From Sphingomonas mali NBRC 15500 (GTDB lineage Bacteria; Pseudomonadota; Alphaproteobacteria; Sphingomonadales; Sphingomonadaceae): a stretch of DNA of 64,000 nucleotides. The translations under genes were made by a program, and so were the position numbers. The notes beneath the pieces were generated by a model. That model made no database searches and was not told where the DNA came from. It saw nothing but the letters and a program-made list of their open reading frames with translations. The stretch spans positions 1-64,000 of the forward strand of contig NZ_BCYX01000017.1 of the NCBI RefSeq assembly GCF_001598415.1, written 5' to 3'. The first letter of the stretch is position 1; every line of letters begins with the position of its first letter. Positions 25,627 through 33,372 of the stretch are shown piece after piece.

Positions 25627-25656
25627 AACGGCGGGACTATTGCCAGTCCCGCCGTT
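25627..25656 (-). terminator. Strong hairpin after the beta-helix gene
   Basis: Perfect 12-base arms AACGGCGGGACT (25627-25638) and AGTCCCGCCGTT (25645-25656) lie 22 bases past the stop codon of the reverse-strand gene. On the transcript a T-containing stretch (TTTCTGTG) follows. Confidence 0.75.
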
Positions 25657-25677
25657 CAGTTTCCAGTCGCGTGCCGA

Positions 25678-26697
25678 TCAGTGCAGCGGGATCGTCGCGG
25701 TGAAGGCGCCGTCCGACGCGACGGCGGAACTGTTGAAATTGCCGTCAAGGCGGTTGTTGCCATAGCTCGACACCACCGATGCGTTCACCGCGTTAACGCC
25801 GGTCGCTGTCGCTGCGGTTGCGGCGCCGTTGCCGGTGATGGTGGTGGTGGCGAAGCGAGCGTTTACGCCGTTACCATTCGCGAAAACGCCATAGCTGACG
25901 TTGTTCGAAACGGTCGTGTCGGTCACGAGAGCATTGATCGTGCCCGTCCCGGCCGGCGCTTTGAACTGAATGCCGATACCGTCGCCGCTCAATTGGCTGT
26001 TGGCCAGCTGCACGTTGATACGGCTGCCCGTCGTGCCCGTAGTGTCGAGGCGAAGACCGACATTGACATTGTTCTGAACGCGGCTGTTACTGATCACGAC
26101 ATTGGCGGTGGCGCCGGTCGCCGGCGCGACCTTGATGGCGCCGGTCGTCGGATCGCCTGTGTTGCCGTTCCCAATAATGTCGACATTGTTCAGATTGAGA
26201 AAGGCGGTCTTGCCGGCGCCCGGCGTAAAGCTGACGGCCTGCGTGGCAAATCCCTTGATGGTGGTATTGCGCAGATTGAGCCCGGCACCATTCACGAAGT
26301 TGATGGCGTTGGTGCCCGGGACGGTCGTCGGCCCCAAGATATCGAGCCCGCTCACCGTGACGACATCGGTATCGCCAGCATTGATGGTGATTGCTGGCGA
26401 TGCAGCAACCAGCACACCGGCTTCGACATCGTCGCAAATGAGGCTGATCGCCTTGGTGATCGTCACCGCGCCGAAACCGCCCGGATCGATGCAATTGATC
26501 TCGCCGCCGGCGGCGGTCTTCGAGATCGCGCCGGCAAAGGTCTTGCACGGGGCGGTCCGGCTGCACGGATTGACATCGTCGCCGACACCGGAAATCCACG
26601 TCCGCGTCGCCTGAGCTGCCGCCGGCGCGGCGTAAAACGTGCTTGCCCCCACAATGGCGACGACCACAAAAGCCGACTTCTTAACTATAGATAACAT
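25678..26697 (-). CDS. Secreted right-handed beta-helix protein
   Basis: The 339-residue product has a signal peptide (residues 1-28, hydrophobic FVVVAIVGASTFYAAPAAAQA). The mature part opens with RTWISGVGDDVNPCSRTAPCKTFAGAI. Many short Asn/Thr/Val/Ile-rich rungs follow (DVVTVSGLDILGP, GLNLRNTTIKGFA, ANVVISNSRVQNN), as in a parallel beta-helix. No catalytic site is recognised and there is no autotransporter barrel. The cysteines (44, 50, 67 and 86 or so) could pair. It lies between the nucleotidyltransferase and the PqqD-like gene, but nothing ties it to peptide modification. Confidence 0.7.
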   Translation of the reverse strand: MLSIVKKSAFVVVAIVGASTFYAAPAAAQATRTWISGVGDDVNPCSRTAPCKTFAGAISKTAAGGEINCIDPGGFGAVTITKAISLICDDVEAGVLVAASPAITINAGDTDVVTVSGLDILGPTTVPGTNAINFVNGAGLNLRNTTIKGFATQAVSFTPGAGKTAFLNLNNVDIIGNGNTGDPTTGAIKVAPATGATANVVISNSRVQNNVNVGLRLDTTGTTGSRINVQLANSQLSGDGIGIQFKAPAGTGTINALVTDTTVSNNVSYGVFANGNGVNARFATTTITGNGAATAATATGVNAVNASVVSSYGNNRLDGNFNSSAVASDGAFTATIPLH

Positions 26698-27003
26698 TGT
26701 CTCTCCCCCATTTCGCGCACGCTACGCGACGACATGACGATCGTCTTGATAACGGCAACCGCTCAGTCGAATTCCGACGCCTTAAGTATTGATCCGAGAA
26801 GCCCGGCCAATCTTTGTCCAGAACCCCCCATCACATATACTTACCGAAATACTAATAGTGAAAATTCGGTTGATGTGCGAATGGAATCTGTCGTGGTGAC
26901 CACAGCGGTTATGCCATTGACGTGAAAGAATAACTCCGTGATCCTGCGAGAAAATTCCCATTTTAGGCATGGCTTAAACACGACCACGCCGGCCGACTCG
27001 ACC
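26698..27003. other. AT-richer intergenic region between divergent genes
   Basis: This gap separates the beta-helix gene from the PqqD-like gene. It is visibly less GC-rich than its surroundings (for example CATATACTTACCGAAATACT near 26835). I see no gene with codon use like its neighbours. It presumably carries divergent promoters, of which only the forward one at 27004-27033 is clear. Confidence 0.45.
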
Positions 27004-27033
27004 TTGCCAAGTCGGCGGACGGCAGCCTAGAAT
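27004..27033 (+). promoter_or_regulatory. Candidate promoter of the PqqD-like / asparagine-synthetase-like operon
   Basis: TTGCCA (27004-27009) and TAGAAT (27028-27033) are separated by 18 bases. They lie 35 bases upstream of the TTG start of the PqqD-like gene. Confidence 0.45.
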
Positions 27034-27068
27034 TGTCGCCAAGGTTGCATCGTTAAGGGTTATTTCGG

Positions 27069-27329
27069 TTGCTGAAGATCGCGCCACATATTGCGTGGAA
27101 CAATGTCGGTGGCGAACTCGCGCTGTTCGATGGCCGAGATGGCACCTACCATGCGCTCAATGAATCCAGCGCCGCGATCTGGCGAGGCATCGCCGCGGGA
27201 TTGGACGAGACCGAGATCGTGCGGTCGCTCGCCGAGAATCATAACGCCGAGCCGGCCGAAATCGGCCGGGATGTGCGCGAATTTATCGATCTGGCGCGGA
27301 CGAAGGGGCTCTTGGAGGGCAGCGATTGA
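27069..27329 (+). CDS. PqqD-like RiPP recognition element (lasso B1-like)
   Basis: The 86-residue winged-helix PqqD-family protein has the order expected of a leader-peptide-binding RRE: an N-terminal beta-hairpin (KIAPHIAWNNVGGELALFDG, then GTYHALNESSAAIWRGI) and C-terminal helices ending FIDLARTKGLL. It should bind the leader of the precursor at 31025-31174 and present it to the modifying enzymes. The start is TTG at 27069, with AAGGG about 11 bases upstream; no ATG is available. The stop codon overlaps the TTG of the next gene (TTGA). PqqD-like proteins also occur in HprK-related kinase systems of unknown product. Confidence 0.83.
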   Translation: MLKIAPHIAWNNVGGELALFDGRDGTYHALNESSAAIWRGIAAGLDETEIVRSLAENHNAEPAEIGRDVREFIDLARTKGLLEGSD

Positions 27330-29224
27330 GCGCCATCGCCGGCGCGGTTCTCGCTCACGGCAACACGCTGTCCGACGCTATATTGACGCGTATCGTGGCG
27401 GCCTCGCCGCCGCGCGGATTCGATGGCGTCACGCGCTGGCATGACGGGCCTGCCGGCATGATCCGGTTCCATCACGCGACCACCCCGGAGGCGGTGGCCG
27501 AACGGCAGCCGCTCCCCGGGGCCTCCGGCGCGGTGATGGCGTTTGACGGAAGACTGGATAACCGCGGCGATCTCCTGGCGCTTCTCGGCGAGCGAGGGCG
27601 TGCTCTGGCCGGTGCGCCCGACGTGGATATCGCGCTTGCCTTATGGGAAGCACGCGGCGAGCGCTTCCTGAACGACCTGGTTGGCGATTGGGCGCTGGCG
27701 ATCTGGCAGCCCGACAGACGCAGGCTGTTCTGCGCGCGCTCGCCGATGGGTTGGCGACCGTTACTATGGAGCTTCGACGGCCGGACTTTCGGTTTCGCGA
27801 CCGAACCGCGCGCGCTGGTCGTCGGGCTCGACCTCGAACGGCGGCTCGACGAGGGCGCCATCGGCGAGATGTTGTCGGCCCGTTTCGTCACGGGCACGGA
27901 CACGTTCTGGCAAGGGGTGCAGCGTCTTGGCCAGGGAGCGGCGGTCGAGCTTGAAAAGGGTCGCGTCAGGACCTGGCATTGGCACTCGGGCCCGTTCGAG
28001 GATCTCTCGCACCTGTCTGAAGGCGACCTTGTCGAGCGATTCCGCGAGCTTCTCGACCAATCGCTGATTGCGACGATGCGCAGCAACACGACGGTCAGCG
28101 CGCACCTTTCGGGTGGCCTCGATTCCTCGACCGTCGTCGCGCGCGCCACCGAATTGCATCGCGCCGGCAGGATCGATCGTCAGGTCCAGCCGGTCACTGC
28201 CCGCTTTCCGGGTGAGGCGCAGGACGAGACGCCATGGAGCAAGGCGGTAGAAGAGCATGTCGGTCTGACCGCACGGGTTACCTCCGCCGATCCGTTCGTT
28301 CTGGACGAGGCGCGCCGGTGGACCGCGCAAACGCTGCAACTGCCGTTGCGCCCCAACGTCAACGACACCACGACTGCTGCGTTTCGCCTGATGCAGGCGG
28401 AGGGTGGCCGCGTCCTGCTGACCGGCGAAGGCGGCGACGATTGGATAGCGGGCAGCCTAGCCCATCTGCCGGATATGCTGCGCAAGGGTGACCTGACTGG
28501 CCTGTTTCGCGAGGCGATGACGCAATTTCCCCAATTGTCGCCCGTTTTACGGTTTCGGCGAACCGGCTTTCTTGCTGCTGCGCCATTATTCAGTCGCGCC
28601 TATCGCGCCCGTTTTCTCCGCCCCCACCTGACCTATGACGGTGCAGTTCCGGACTGGATACGACCGGAATGGGCCGCGCGGACCGGGCTCGAGGAACGGT
28701 GGCGCGCGGATCTGCCCCCGGTCGAACTCAACAGCTTCGCGCAAATGCAGCGGTACAATGTCTTCGCGCATGCGCGCCGCCACCTCGCTCATGATACGAT
28801 CCTCGCTTTTGCCGAGGCACACGGAGTCGAGATCCGTCATCCGCTACACGACTTGCGACTTGCGACCTTCTTCATGGGGGTGCCGGGAACGATGTTGCTG
28901 CGGAACGGTGAAAAGAAGCATCTGTTGCGCGAAGCGATGCGGGGGACGCTGCCTGAGGTGGTTCGTCAACGCCAGGACAAGGCGATCTTCATCACCAGCC
29001 TGATCGACGCGATCGCGGAGCGCTTTCGGGAATGCCCGCCACAAAATCTGCTACCGGCCAGACTTGGCTGGGTCGACGGCGACAAGGTGGCGGAGATGTT
29101 CGCGCCGGCGCTGGAATGGCGTTCGGCGGGGTCGACGGGCCAATTGTCGCGCGGCAGAATCGGGCCGATCTGGTTCGTGGTGGCGATGGATATGTGGCTC
29201 GAACACGCCTTTGGCATGTCGTGA
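27326..29224 (+). CDS. Asparagine-synthetase-like macrolactam synthetase (lasso C-like)
   Basis: The 632-residue product combines an N-terminal class-II amidotransferase-like fold (VMAFDGRLDNRGDLLALLG, FLNDLVGDWALAIWQPDRRRLFCARS) with an ATP-pyrophosphatase domain. The latter has the PP-loop AHLSGGLDSSTVVARA near residue 262 and LTGEGGDDWIAGS later. Residue 2 is Ser, so the catalytic Cys of a working glutaminase is missing. This is usual for lasso cyclases, which activate an Asp/Glu side chain. The start is TTG, overlapping the PqqD-like stop by 4 bases. It is convergent with the sulfotransferase gene. Confidence 0.82.
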   Translation: MSAIAGAVLAHGNTLSDAILTRIVAASPPRGFDGVTRWHDGPAGMIRFHHATTPEAVAERQPLPGASGAVMAFDGRLDNRGDLLALLGERGRALAGAPDVDIALALWEARGERFLNDLVGDWALAIWQPDRRRLFCARSPMGWRPLLWSFDGRTFGFATEPRALVVGLDLERRLDEGAIGEMLSARFVTGTDTFWQGVQRLGQGAAVELEKGRVRTWHWHSGPFEDLSHLSEGDLVERFRELLDQSLIATMRSNTTVSAHLSGGLDSSTVVARATELHRAGRIDRQVQPVTARFPGEAQDETPWSKAVEEHVGLTARVTSADPFVLDEARRWTAQTLQLPLRPNVNDTTTAAFRLMQAEGGRVLLTGEGGDDWIAGSLAHLPDMLRKGDLTGLFREAMTQFPQLSPVLRFRRTGFLAAAPLFSRAYRARFLRPHLTYDGAVPDWIRPEWAARTGLEERWRADLPPVELNSFAQMQRYNVFAHARRHLAHDTILAFAEAHGVEIRHPLHDLRLATFFMGVPGTMLLRNGEKKHLLREAMRGTLPEVVRQRQDKAIFITSLIDAIAERFRECPPQNLLPARLGWVDGDKVAEMFAPALEWRSAGSTGQLSRGRIGPIWFVVAMDMWLEHAFGMS

Positions 29225-29249
29225 CGAGGTGTGGGGCTGACGGGCTCGC

Positions 29250-30086
29250 TCAACCGGTGGCGGCGCGATGCTCGCGCAAATACCTCAGCACGAACGCTTC
29301 GTTGTCGCTACCCGACTGGCGCTGCAAACGGATGGGTGGAATGGGCGAGTTGCTGCCGATACTGTTCAGCACGTGGCGGACGCCGCCCTCATAATCGGCA
29401 ACCAGATTCTCGTAGCTCAGCCGGATCGGATCAGCCTCGATTGCGTCGAAGAAGTTGCGCCAATGGCCGTGACAATGGTCGGCATAGGCGATGAGCGAGT
29501 CGATCCGTCCGAAATCATATTCGGGGACCGCCTTCGCGGGCGGCGTCTCGGTCATCGGCACGATGCGAAACAGACCCGTTTGCGTGGCCGCCAGCCCCGA
29601 CACGGCCTGGCGGACGCGGTCCTTGCGTTCGAGATGAACGAAGCGGGGACGGGGAAAGATCGGATCGAGCAACGCGGCGATCTCGCGATAGGTGCCGGCA
29701 TCGACCTCGTCGGGCCGGCGTCCGGCCAAAGCGGCGAACCGGGTTGGCTCTAACTCTGCCGCCAAGGCTTCGACATCGCTCCAGAACAACTTCACCGACA
29801 GCACGCCGGTGGGATCGGTGCGCCAGCGATGCACCGCACGAATATAGTCCGTCAGCGTTTGAGCATTCCAGCGCTCGGCGAAGTCGGGCTGAAAGCCCTG
29901 ATGGAAATATTCGAGCGGGCAACCGAGCCCGCCGGCAAAGTGGAGCGCTTCGCCAAGCAAGGTGCTGCCCGAGCGCGGAACCGAACAGATGAGCAACGTG
30001 CGCCGCGGCGGCCCGACGCACTCGGGATAGTCGCGGTCGGCCAGGGTCAGGTCATAGGGGCGTCGTGGCGGAGCGTCGATCGACAT
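29250..30086 (-). CDS. Stf0-type sulfotransferase of the RiPP locus
   Basis: The 278-residue product has the PAPS 5'-phosphosulfate loop CSVPRSGSTLLGEAL near residue 34-48. It also carries the Stf0-type segments EYFHQGFQPDF, FVHLERKDRVRQAVSGLAATQTGLF and IRLSYENLVADYEGGVRHVL. It should transfer a sulfate to a hydroxyl. Its ATG begins one base after the stop of the HprK-like gene, so kinase and sulfotransferase are probably coupled and share a substrate. Trehalose-type substrates of classical Stf0 are unlikely here. Confidence 0.8.
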   Translation of the reverse strand: MSIDAPPRRPYDLTLADRDYPECVGPPRRTLLICSVPRSGSTLLGEALHFAGGLGCPLEYFHQGFQPDFAERWNAQTLTDYIRAVHRWRTDPTGVLSVKLFWSDVEALAAELEPTRFAALAGRRPDEVDAGTYREIAALLDPIFPRPRFVHLERKDRVRQAVSGLAATQTGLFRIVPMTETPPAKAVPEYDFGRIDSLIAYADHCHGHWRNFFDAIEADPIRLSYENLVADYEGGVRHVLNSIGSNSPIPPIRLQRQSGSDNEAFVLRYLREHRAATG

Positions 30087-30087
30087 G

Positions 30088-31047
30088 TCAGTGCTGCAAC
30101 ATCCCCTCTAGCTGCTCGACGATCGCGGGAAGCGCGCCATAATCCGGCGGATAGAACAAGCGGAAGCAAGGAGTGACCTGCGCCATCGTGCTGAGCGCGG
30201 CAAAGGTCGCGCGCAATTCGGCGCCGGTCGTTTCGGCGGGGTTGAACCGGATCCGCTCGCGGGTAGAACATCCCAGCGCCTCTATCGGCGGAACGGGGAC
30301 AAGATGTGCTTCCCGAGCATTGGCCGAGCGTTCGAGAAGTACGATGGCGTTCAGCGGCATCGGCGCGGTGTTGGTTTCGTTTCCCGGAACGAAGCGCCGC
30401 TTGCCGAGGTAGCCGGGCATCGGCGTCGATTGCCGAGGGGGCAGGGCGAGCGCGGCGAACGAGTCCGCCCACACACAGATTCCGGTAGTGGCCGGCGCGA
30501 CCCGGGGGGCATCGTGATCCCACAATATCGAGATGTCGTCGCTGAGCACGTCCCAGCCGGCCGCTCCCAACGCCGCCGACGTGGTCGATTTGCCCGCCCC
30601 CGATGCGCCGAGCAACAGCAGTGCGTGATCGCCCTTCGCTGCGGCTGCAGCATGCAACGCTACCGCACCATAGCGGATGGCGACGCGTGGCAAGATGCGG
30701 CGAACGAGCACGTCGAGCCAAGCCGGATCCCTTCGATCGCGAACGACACAGCTTATCGTGTGTCGCGCTTCGTCAATCAGGAAAGCGCAATCGAGCGACG
30801 TGGTCAGCAACCAGCGTTCGCCGACCCTTCCCAAGGAGAGACCATAGCGCCCATTCCAACGGAAAAGAATGGTGTCGGGCGTCGGCAACGGCCCTTCCAT
30901 AACGTCCAGAGAGAGCGATGCTTTCGCCTCGCCCGATTCCTCGCATTCTTCTCTTAATTGTGCGAGCGGCTCGCTCGATTCCAGCTTTAAACCGCCGTAA
31001 CGATACCGATAGCGGATGGTATCCTCAGCTATTGCTGCTGAGACCAT
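30088..31047 (-). CDS. HprK-related kinase (lasso-peptide-kinase-like)
   Basis: The 319-residue product has a P-loop GASGAGKST (residues about 147-155) preceded by AVALHAAAA (His near 132), with LSDDISIL at 168-175. That is the HPr kinase core without an HPr partner nearby. The N-terminal part (residues 1-110) is not HprK-like. Such proteins occur in two settings: kinases that phosphorylate a C-terminal Ser of lasso peptides such as paeninodin, and HprK-related systems of unknown product. The ATG lies inside the 3' end of the precursor gene (23-base overlap) in another frame, implying coupling. Confidence 0.8.
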   Translation of the reverse strand: MVSAAIAEDTIRYRYRYGGLKLESSEPLAQLREECEESGEAKASLSLDVMEGPLPTPDTILFRWNGRYGLSLGRVGERWLLTTSLDCAFLIDEARHTISCVVRDRRDPAWLDVLVRRILPRVAIRYGAVALHAAAAAKGDHALLLLGASGAGKSTTSAALGAAGWDVLSDDISILWDHDAPRVAPATTGICVWADSFAALALPPRQSTPMPGYLGKRRFVPGNETNTAPMPLNAIVLLERSANAREAHLVPVPPIEALGCSTRERIRFNPAETTGAELRATFAALSTMAQVTPCFRLFYPPDYGALPAIVEQLEGMLQH

Positions 31048-31174
31048 CGCCCGGATTCAGGGTTGCCGCCTTGGTTGCCAAAACCGCGTCGAACGAAACG
31101 ACTTCCGGCTTCACCCAATCGCGCTTGATTTGGCTCGTCTCGTGCTCGGTTCCAACTTCGACATGCTTCGTCAT
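31025..31174 (-). CDS. Candidate RiPP precursor peptide (lasso-like, 49 aa)
   Basis: This short peptide gene is too small for routine calling. It has a strong ribosome site: AGGGGG, seven bases, then ATG. A charged leader (MTKHVEVGTEHETSQIKR) is followed by WVKPEV, which resembles the YxxPxL recognition motif of lasso leaders. Then comes Thr34-Lys35 and a possible 14-residue core, AATLNPGDGLSSNS. With Thr at position -2, core residue 1 is Ala and residue 8 is Asp, which allows an eight-residue macrolactam ring. The core ends in Ser, the residue phosphorylated in paeninodin. The kinase gene overlaps its 3' end. Leader and core boundaries are inferred. Confidence 0.7.
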   Translation of the reverse strand: MTKHVEVGTEHETSQIKRDWVKPEVVSFDAVLATKAATLNPGDGLSSNS

Positions 31175-31201
31175 TTAACTGCCCCCTGAATTCAGGCCGG
31201 A

Positions 31202-31230
31202 TAGCTAACACAGCGATTACGGCAGATCAA
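31202..31230 (-). promoter_or_regulatory. Candidate promoter of the precursor-kinase-sulfotransferase unit
   Basis: On the reverse strand TTGATC (31230-31225) and TAGCTA (31207-31202) are 17 bases apart. They end 27 bases upstream of the precursor ATG. Confidence 0.35.
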
Positions 31231-31471
31231 TTGGCGCGCGGCCGGGCCGTTACCCGCTTATGCAACTTGCTTCTGTGCAATTGCTTGTCGCCGAGCGCTC
31301 TTCGTCAGGATCGGCGGGATGATGAATAGTGTTCAATCCGGGCGGCTCGGCGACGAGCCTTGCTCGTCACTGCCGGCCCAGCTGCGAACATCTCTTTGCC
31401 CATCCCACAGGCAGCGCGCGCAAGGGCGCAATTGGTGCGAAGATATGTTGGCGGATGCTCGAAACATGAAA

Positions 31472-31557
31472 TGGTGGACAGGGCTGGATTCGAACCAGCG
31501 TACGCTTGCACGGGCAGATTTACAGTCTGCTGCCTTTAACCACTCGGCCACCTGTCC
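31472..31557 (-). tRNA. tRNA-Tyr (anticodon GTA)
   Basis: This class II tRNA of 86 bases includes an encoded CCA. Acceptor GGACAGG pairs with CCTGTCC. The D-arm is GGCCGAGTGGTTAAAGGC, the anticodon stem-loop has CTGTAAA with GTA in the centre, and there is a long variable arm. The T-arm is CTGGTTCGAATCCAG. Confidence 0.97.
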
Positions 31558-31758
31558 CCAGGTCTTCGTCCGCAAAGGGACGGTCGCTTCGAAAAGCGAG
31601 GGCGCCCCATGCCCAAGCCGCGCGGCCATGTCAACGCGGCGGCGGCACGTTTTCGACCCGTCTGGAGCCAGGCGTACGATATGTGTGGCACACCCTTGCG
31701 CGGGTGGCGCGGCGGCAATAGCGTGGGCGTCATAATATCCCGGGGAGCATAATCGTTC

Positions 31759-33363
31759 ATGCGCAAGATGATCGCCGCCTTTGCCGCGGCCGCCGCCGTC
31801 GCCATTCCCGCGTCGCTGCATTCCAATGACCTGTCGATGGTCAACCGGATCATGGATGAGGGCTTCAACCGCTCTCAGGTGATGATCACCGCCGAATATC
31901 TCTCCGACCAGATCGGCCCGCGGCTGACCAATTCGCCCAATATGCGCAAGGCCGAGGCGTGGACCTCGTCCAAGTTCAGCGAATGGGGCCTGACCAACGT
32001 CCATAAGGAAGGATTCGAGTTCGGCCGCGGCTGGTGGATCGAAAGCTCTTCGGTGCGGATGACCAGCCCGCGCCCGATCCAACTGACCGCGATCCCGATC
32101 GCCTGGACGCCCGCCACCAACGGAACGGTATCGGGCGAGGTGTTTGTCGCGCCGATCGCGACGCCGGCCGATTTCGCCAAGTGGAAAGGCAAGCTCAAGG
32201 GCAAGATCGTGCTGGTGACCAAGCCCGATGACGGGTCGGAGCCAGGCGACGCGCCGTTCAAGCGCTATTCCGCCGATGATCTCGCCAAGCTCGACCAGTT
32301 CGTTCAGCCGAAATACGATCCCGCCGCCGCCGAGCGTGGCATGAAGCGGCTCGACTTCGCCAAGAAGCTCGATGCCTTCCTGCAGGAGGAAGGCGCGGTC
32401 GCTTATGCCACCAAGTCGCGGCTCGACGGCAAGCTCGTCCATGGCGAAGGCTATCTGTTCGGCGCCGGCGATACCGTGAAGACCCCGGGCGTCGAAATCG
32501 CGGCGGAGGATTATCGCCGCCTCGTCCGCCTCTCGATCGTCGGTGCGGCGCCGACCGTGTCGATCAACAACGACGTCCGCTTCGACGACAGCGACGTCAA
32601 TGCTTACGACATCATCGCCGACATCCCCGGCAGCGCAAAGGACGGCAGCTATGTGATGGCCGGCGCGCATCTCGATTCCTGGGTGGCGGGCGACGGTGCC
32701 GCCGATAACGGCGCGGGCAGCGCGATGATCATGGAAGCCGCGCGCATCCTGTCGACCTTGAAGGTGAAGCCCAAGCGGACGATCCGCTTCGCGCTCTGGG
32801 CAGGCGAGGAACAGGGGTTGCTCGGCAGCCTGGCCTATGTCGAGAACCATTTCGCGACCCGCGGCAGCGGCAGTGATCCCAAGCTGACCGGTCTTGCGCG
32901 CTATCAGGGTTGGGCCAATCGCTGGCCGATCGCGACCAAGGCCGATTGGTCGAAAATGGCGGCCTATTTCAACATCGACAACGGATCGGGCAAATTGCGC
33001 GGCATCTATGCCGAGAACAATCCGGCGGTGGTGCCGATCTTCAAGCAATGGCTGGAGCCGTTCAATTCGATGGGCGCGTCCTCGGTGGTGATCCGCAAGA
33101 CCGGCGGCACCGACCATGTCTTCATGCAGGCGGTCGGCCTGCCGGGCTTCCAGTTCATCCAGGATCCGCTCGATTATGGCAGCCGCATCCACCACACGTC
33201 GATCGATACCTATGATCACTTGAAGGGCGACGACATGCGTCAGGCGGCGGTTGTGCTGGCGGCGTTCCTGTGGAATGCGGCGAACGGCGACGCGCTGCCG
33301 CGTCCGCCGCTGCCGACGCAGCCGTCCAAGAGCGATCCGTTCGCTTATCCGGACGCCGATTGA
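31759..33363 (+). CDS. Secreted M28-family metallopeptidase
   Basis: The 534-residue product has a signal peptide (residues 1-22, MIAAFAAAAAVAIPASLHS). A PA-type insert around residues 110-200 is followed by the M28 zinc core: GAHLDSWVAGDGAADNGAGSAMIM supplies the first ligands, LWAGEEQGLLGS the catalytic Glu, and FNIDNGSG plus IHHTSIDTYDHL the late Asp/His ligands. All active-site positions expected of a dizinc aminopeptidase or carboxypeptidase are present. It is probably periplasmic and is followed directly by rlmB (gap 9 bases). Confidence 0.88.
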   Translation: MRKMIAAFAAAAAVAIPASLHSNDLSMVNRIMDEGFNRSQVMITAEYLSDQIGPRLTNSPNMRKAEAWTSSKFSEWGLTNVHKEGFEFGRGWWIESSSVRMTSPRPIQLTAIPIAWTPATNGTVSGEVFVAPIATPADFAKWKGKLKGKIVLVTKPDDGSEPGDAPFKRYSADDLAKLDQFVQPKYDPAAAERGMKRLDFAKKLDAFLQEEGAVAYATKSRLDGKLVHGEGYLFGAGDTVKTPGVEIAAEDYRRLVRLSIVGAAPTVSINNDVRFDDSDVNAYDIIADIPGSAKDGSYVMAGAHLDSWVAGDGAADNGAGSAMIMEAARILSTLKVKPKRTIRFALWAGEEQGLLGSLAYVENHFATRGSGSDPKLTGLARYQGWANRWPIATKADWSKMAAYFNIDNGSGKLRGIYAENNPAVVPIFKQWLEPFNSMGASSVVIRKTGGTDHVFMQAVGLPGFQFIQDPLDYGSRIHHTSIDTYDHLKGDDMRQAAVVLAAFLWNAANGDALPRPPLPTQPSKSDPFAYPDAD

Positions 33364-33372
33364 GGAATATTG

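Noticed and set aside
25369-26694. A 441-codon forward frame opposite the beta-helix gene
   Set aside because: It is antisense to a protein with a clear signal peptide and rungs, and its translation is low-complexity and Arg/Gly-rich.
26734-26925. A 63-codon frame in the AT-rich gap as a second precursor peptide
   Set aside because: No ribosome site, no recognition motif, and base composition resembles non-coding DNA.
24285-31174. Lasso-isopeptidase / TonB-receptor type sphingomonad lasso cluster
   Set aside because: No isopeptidase, TonB-dependent receptor or GntR/sigma-factor genes accompany this locus, so it is not the benenodin/sphingonodin type.
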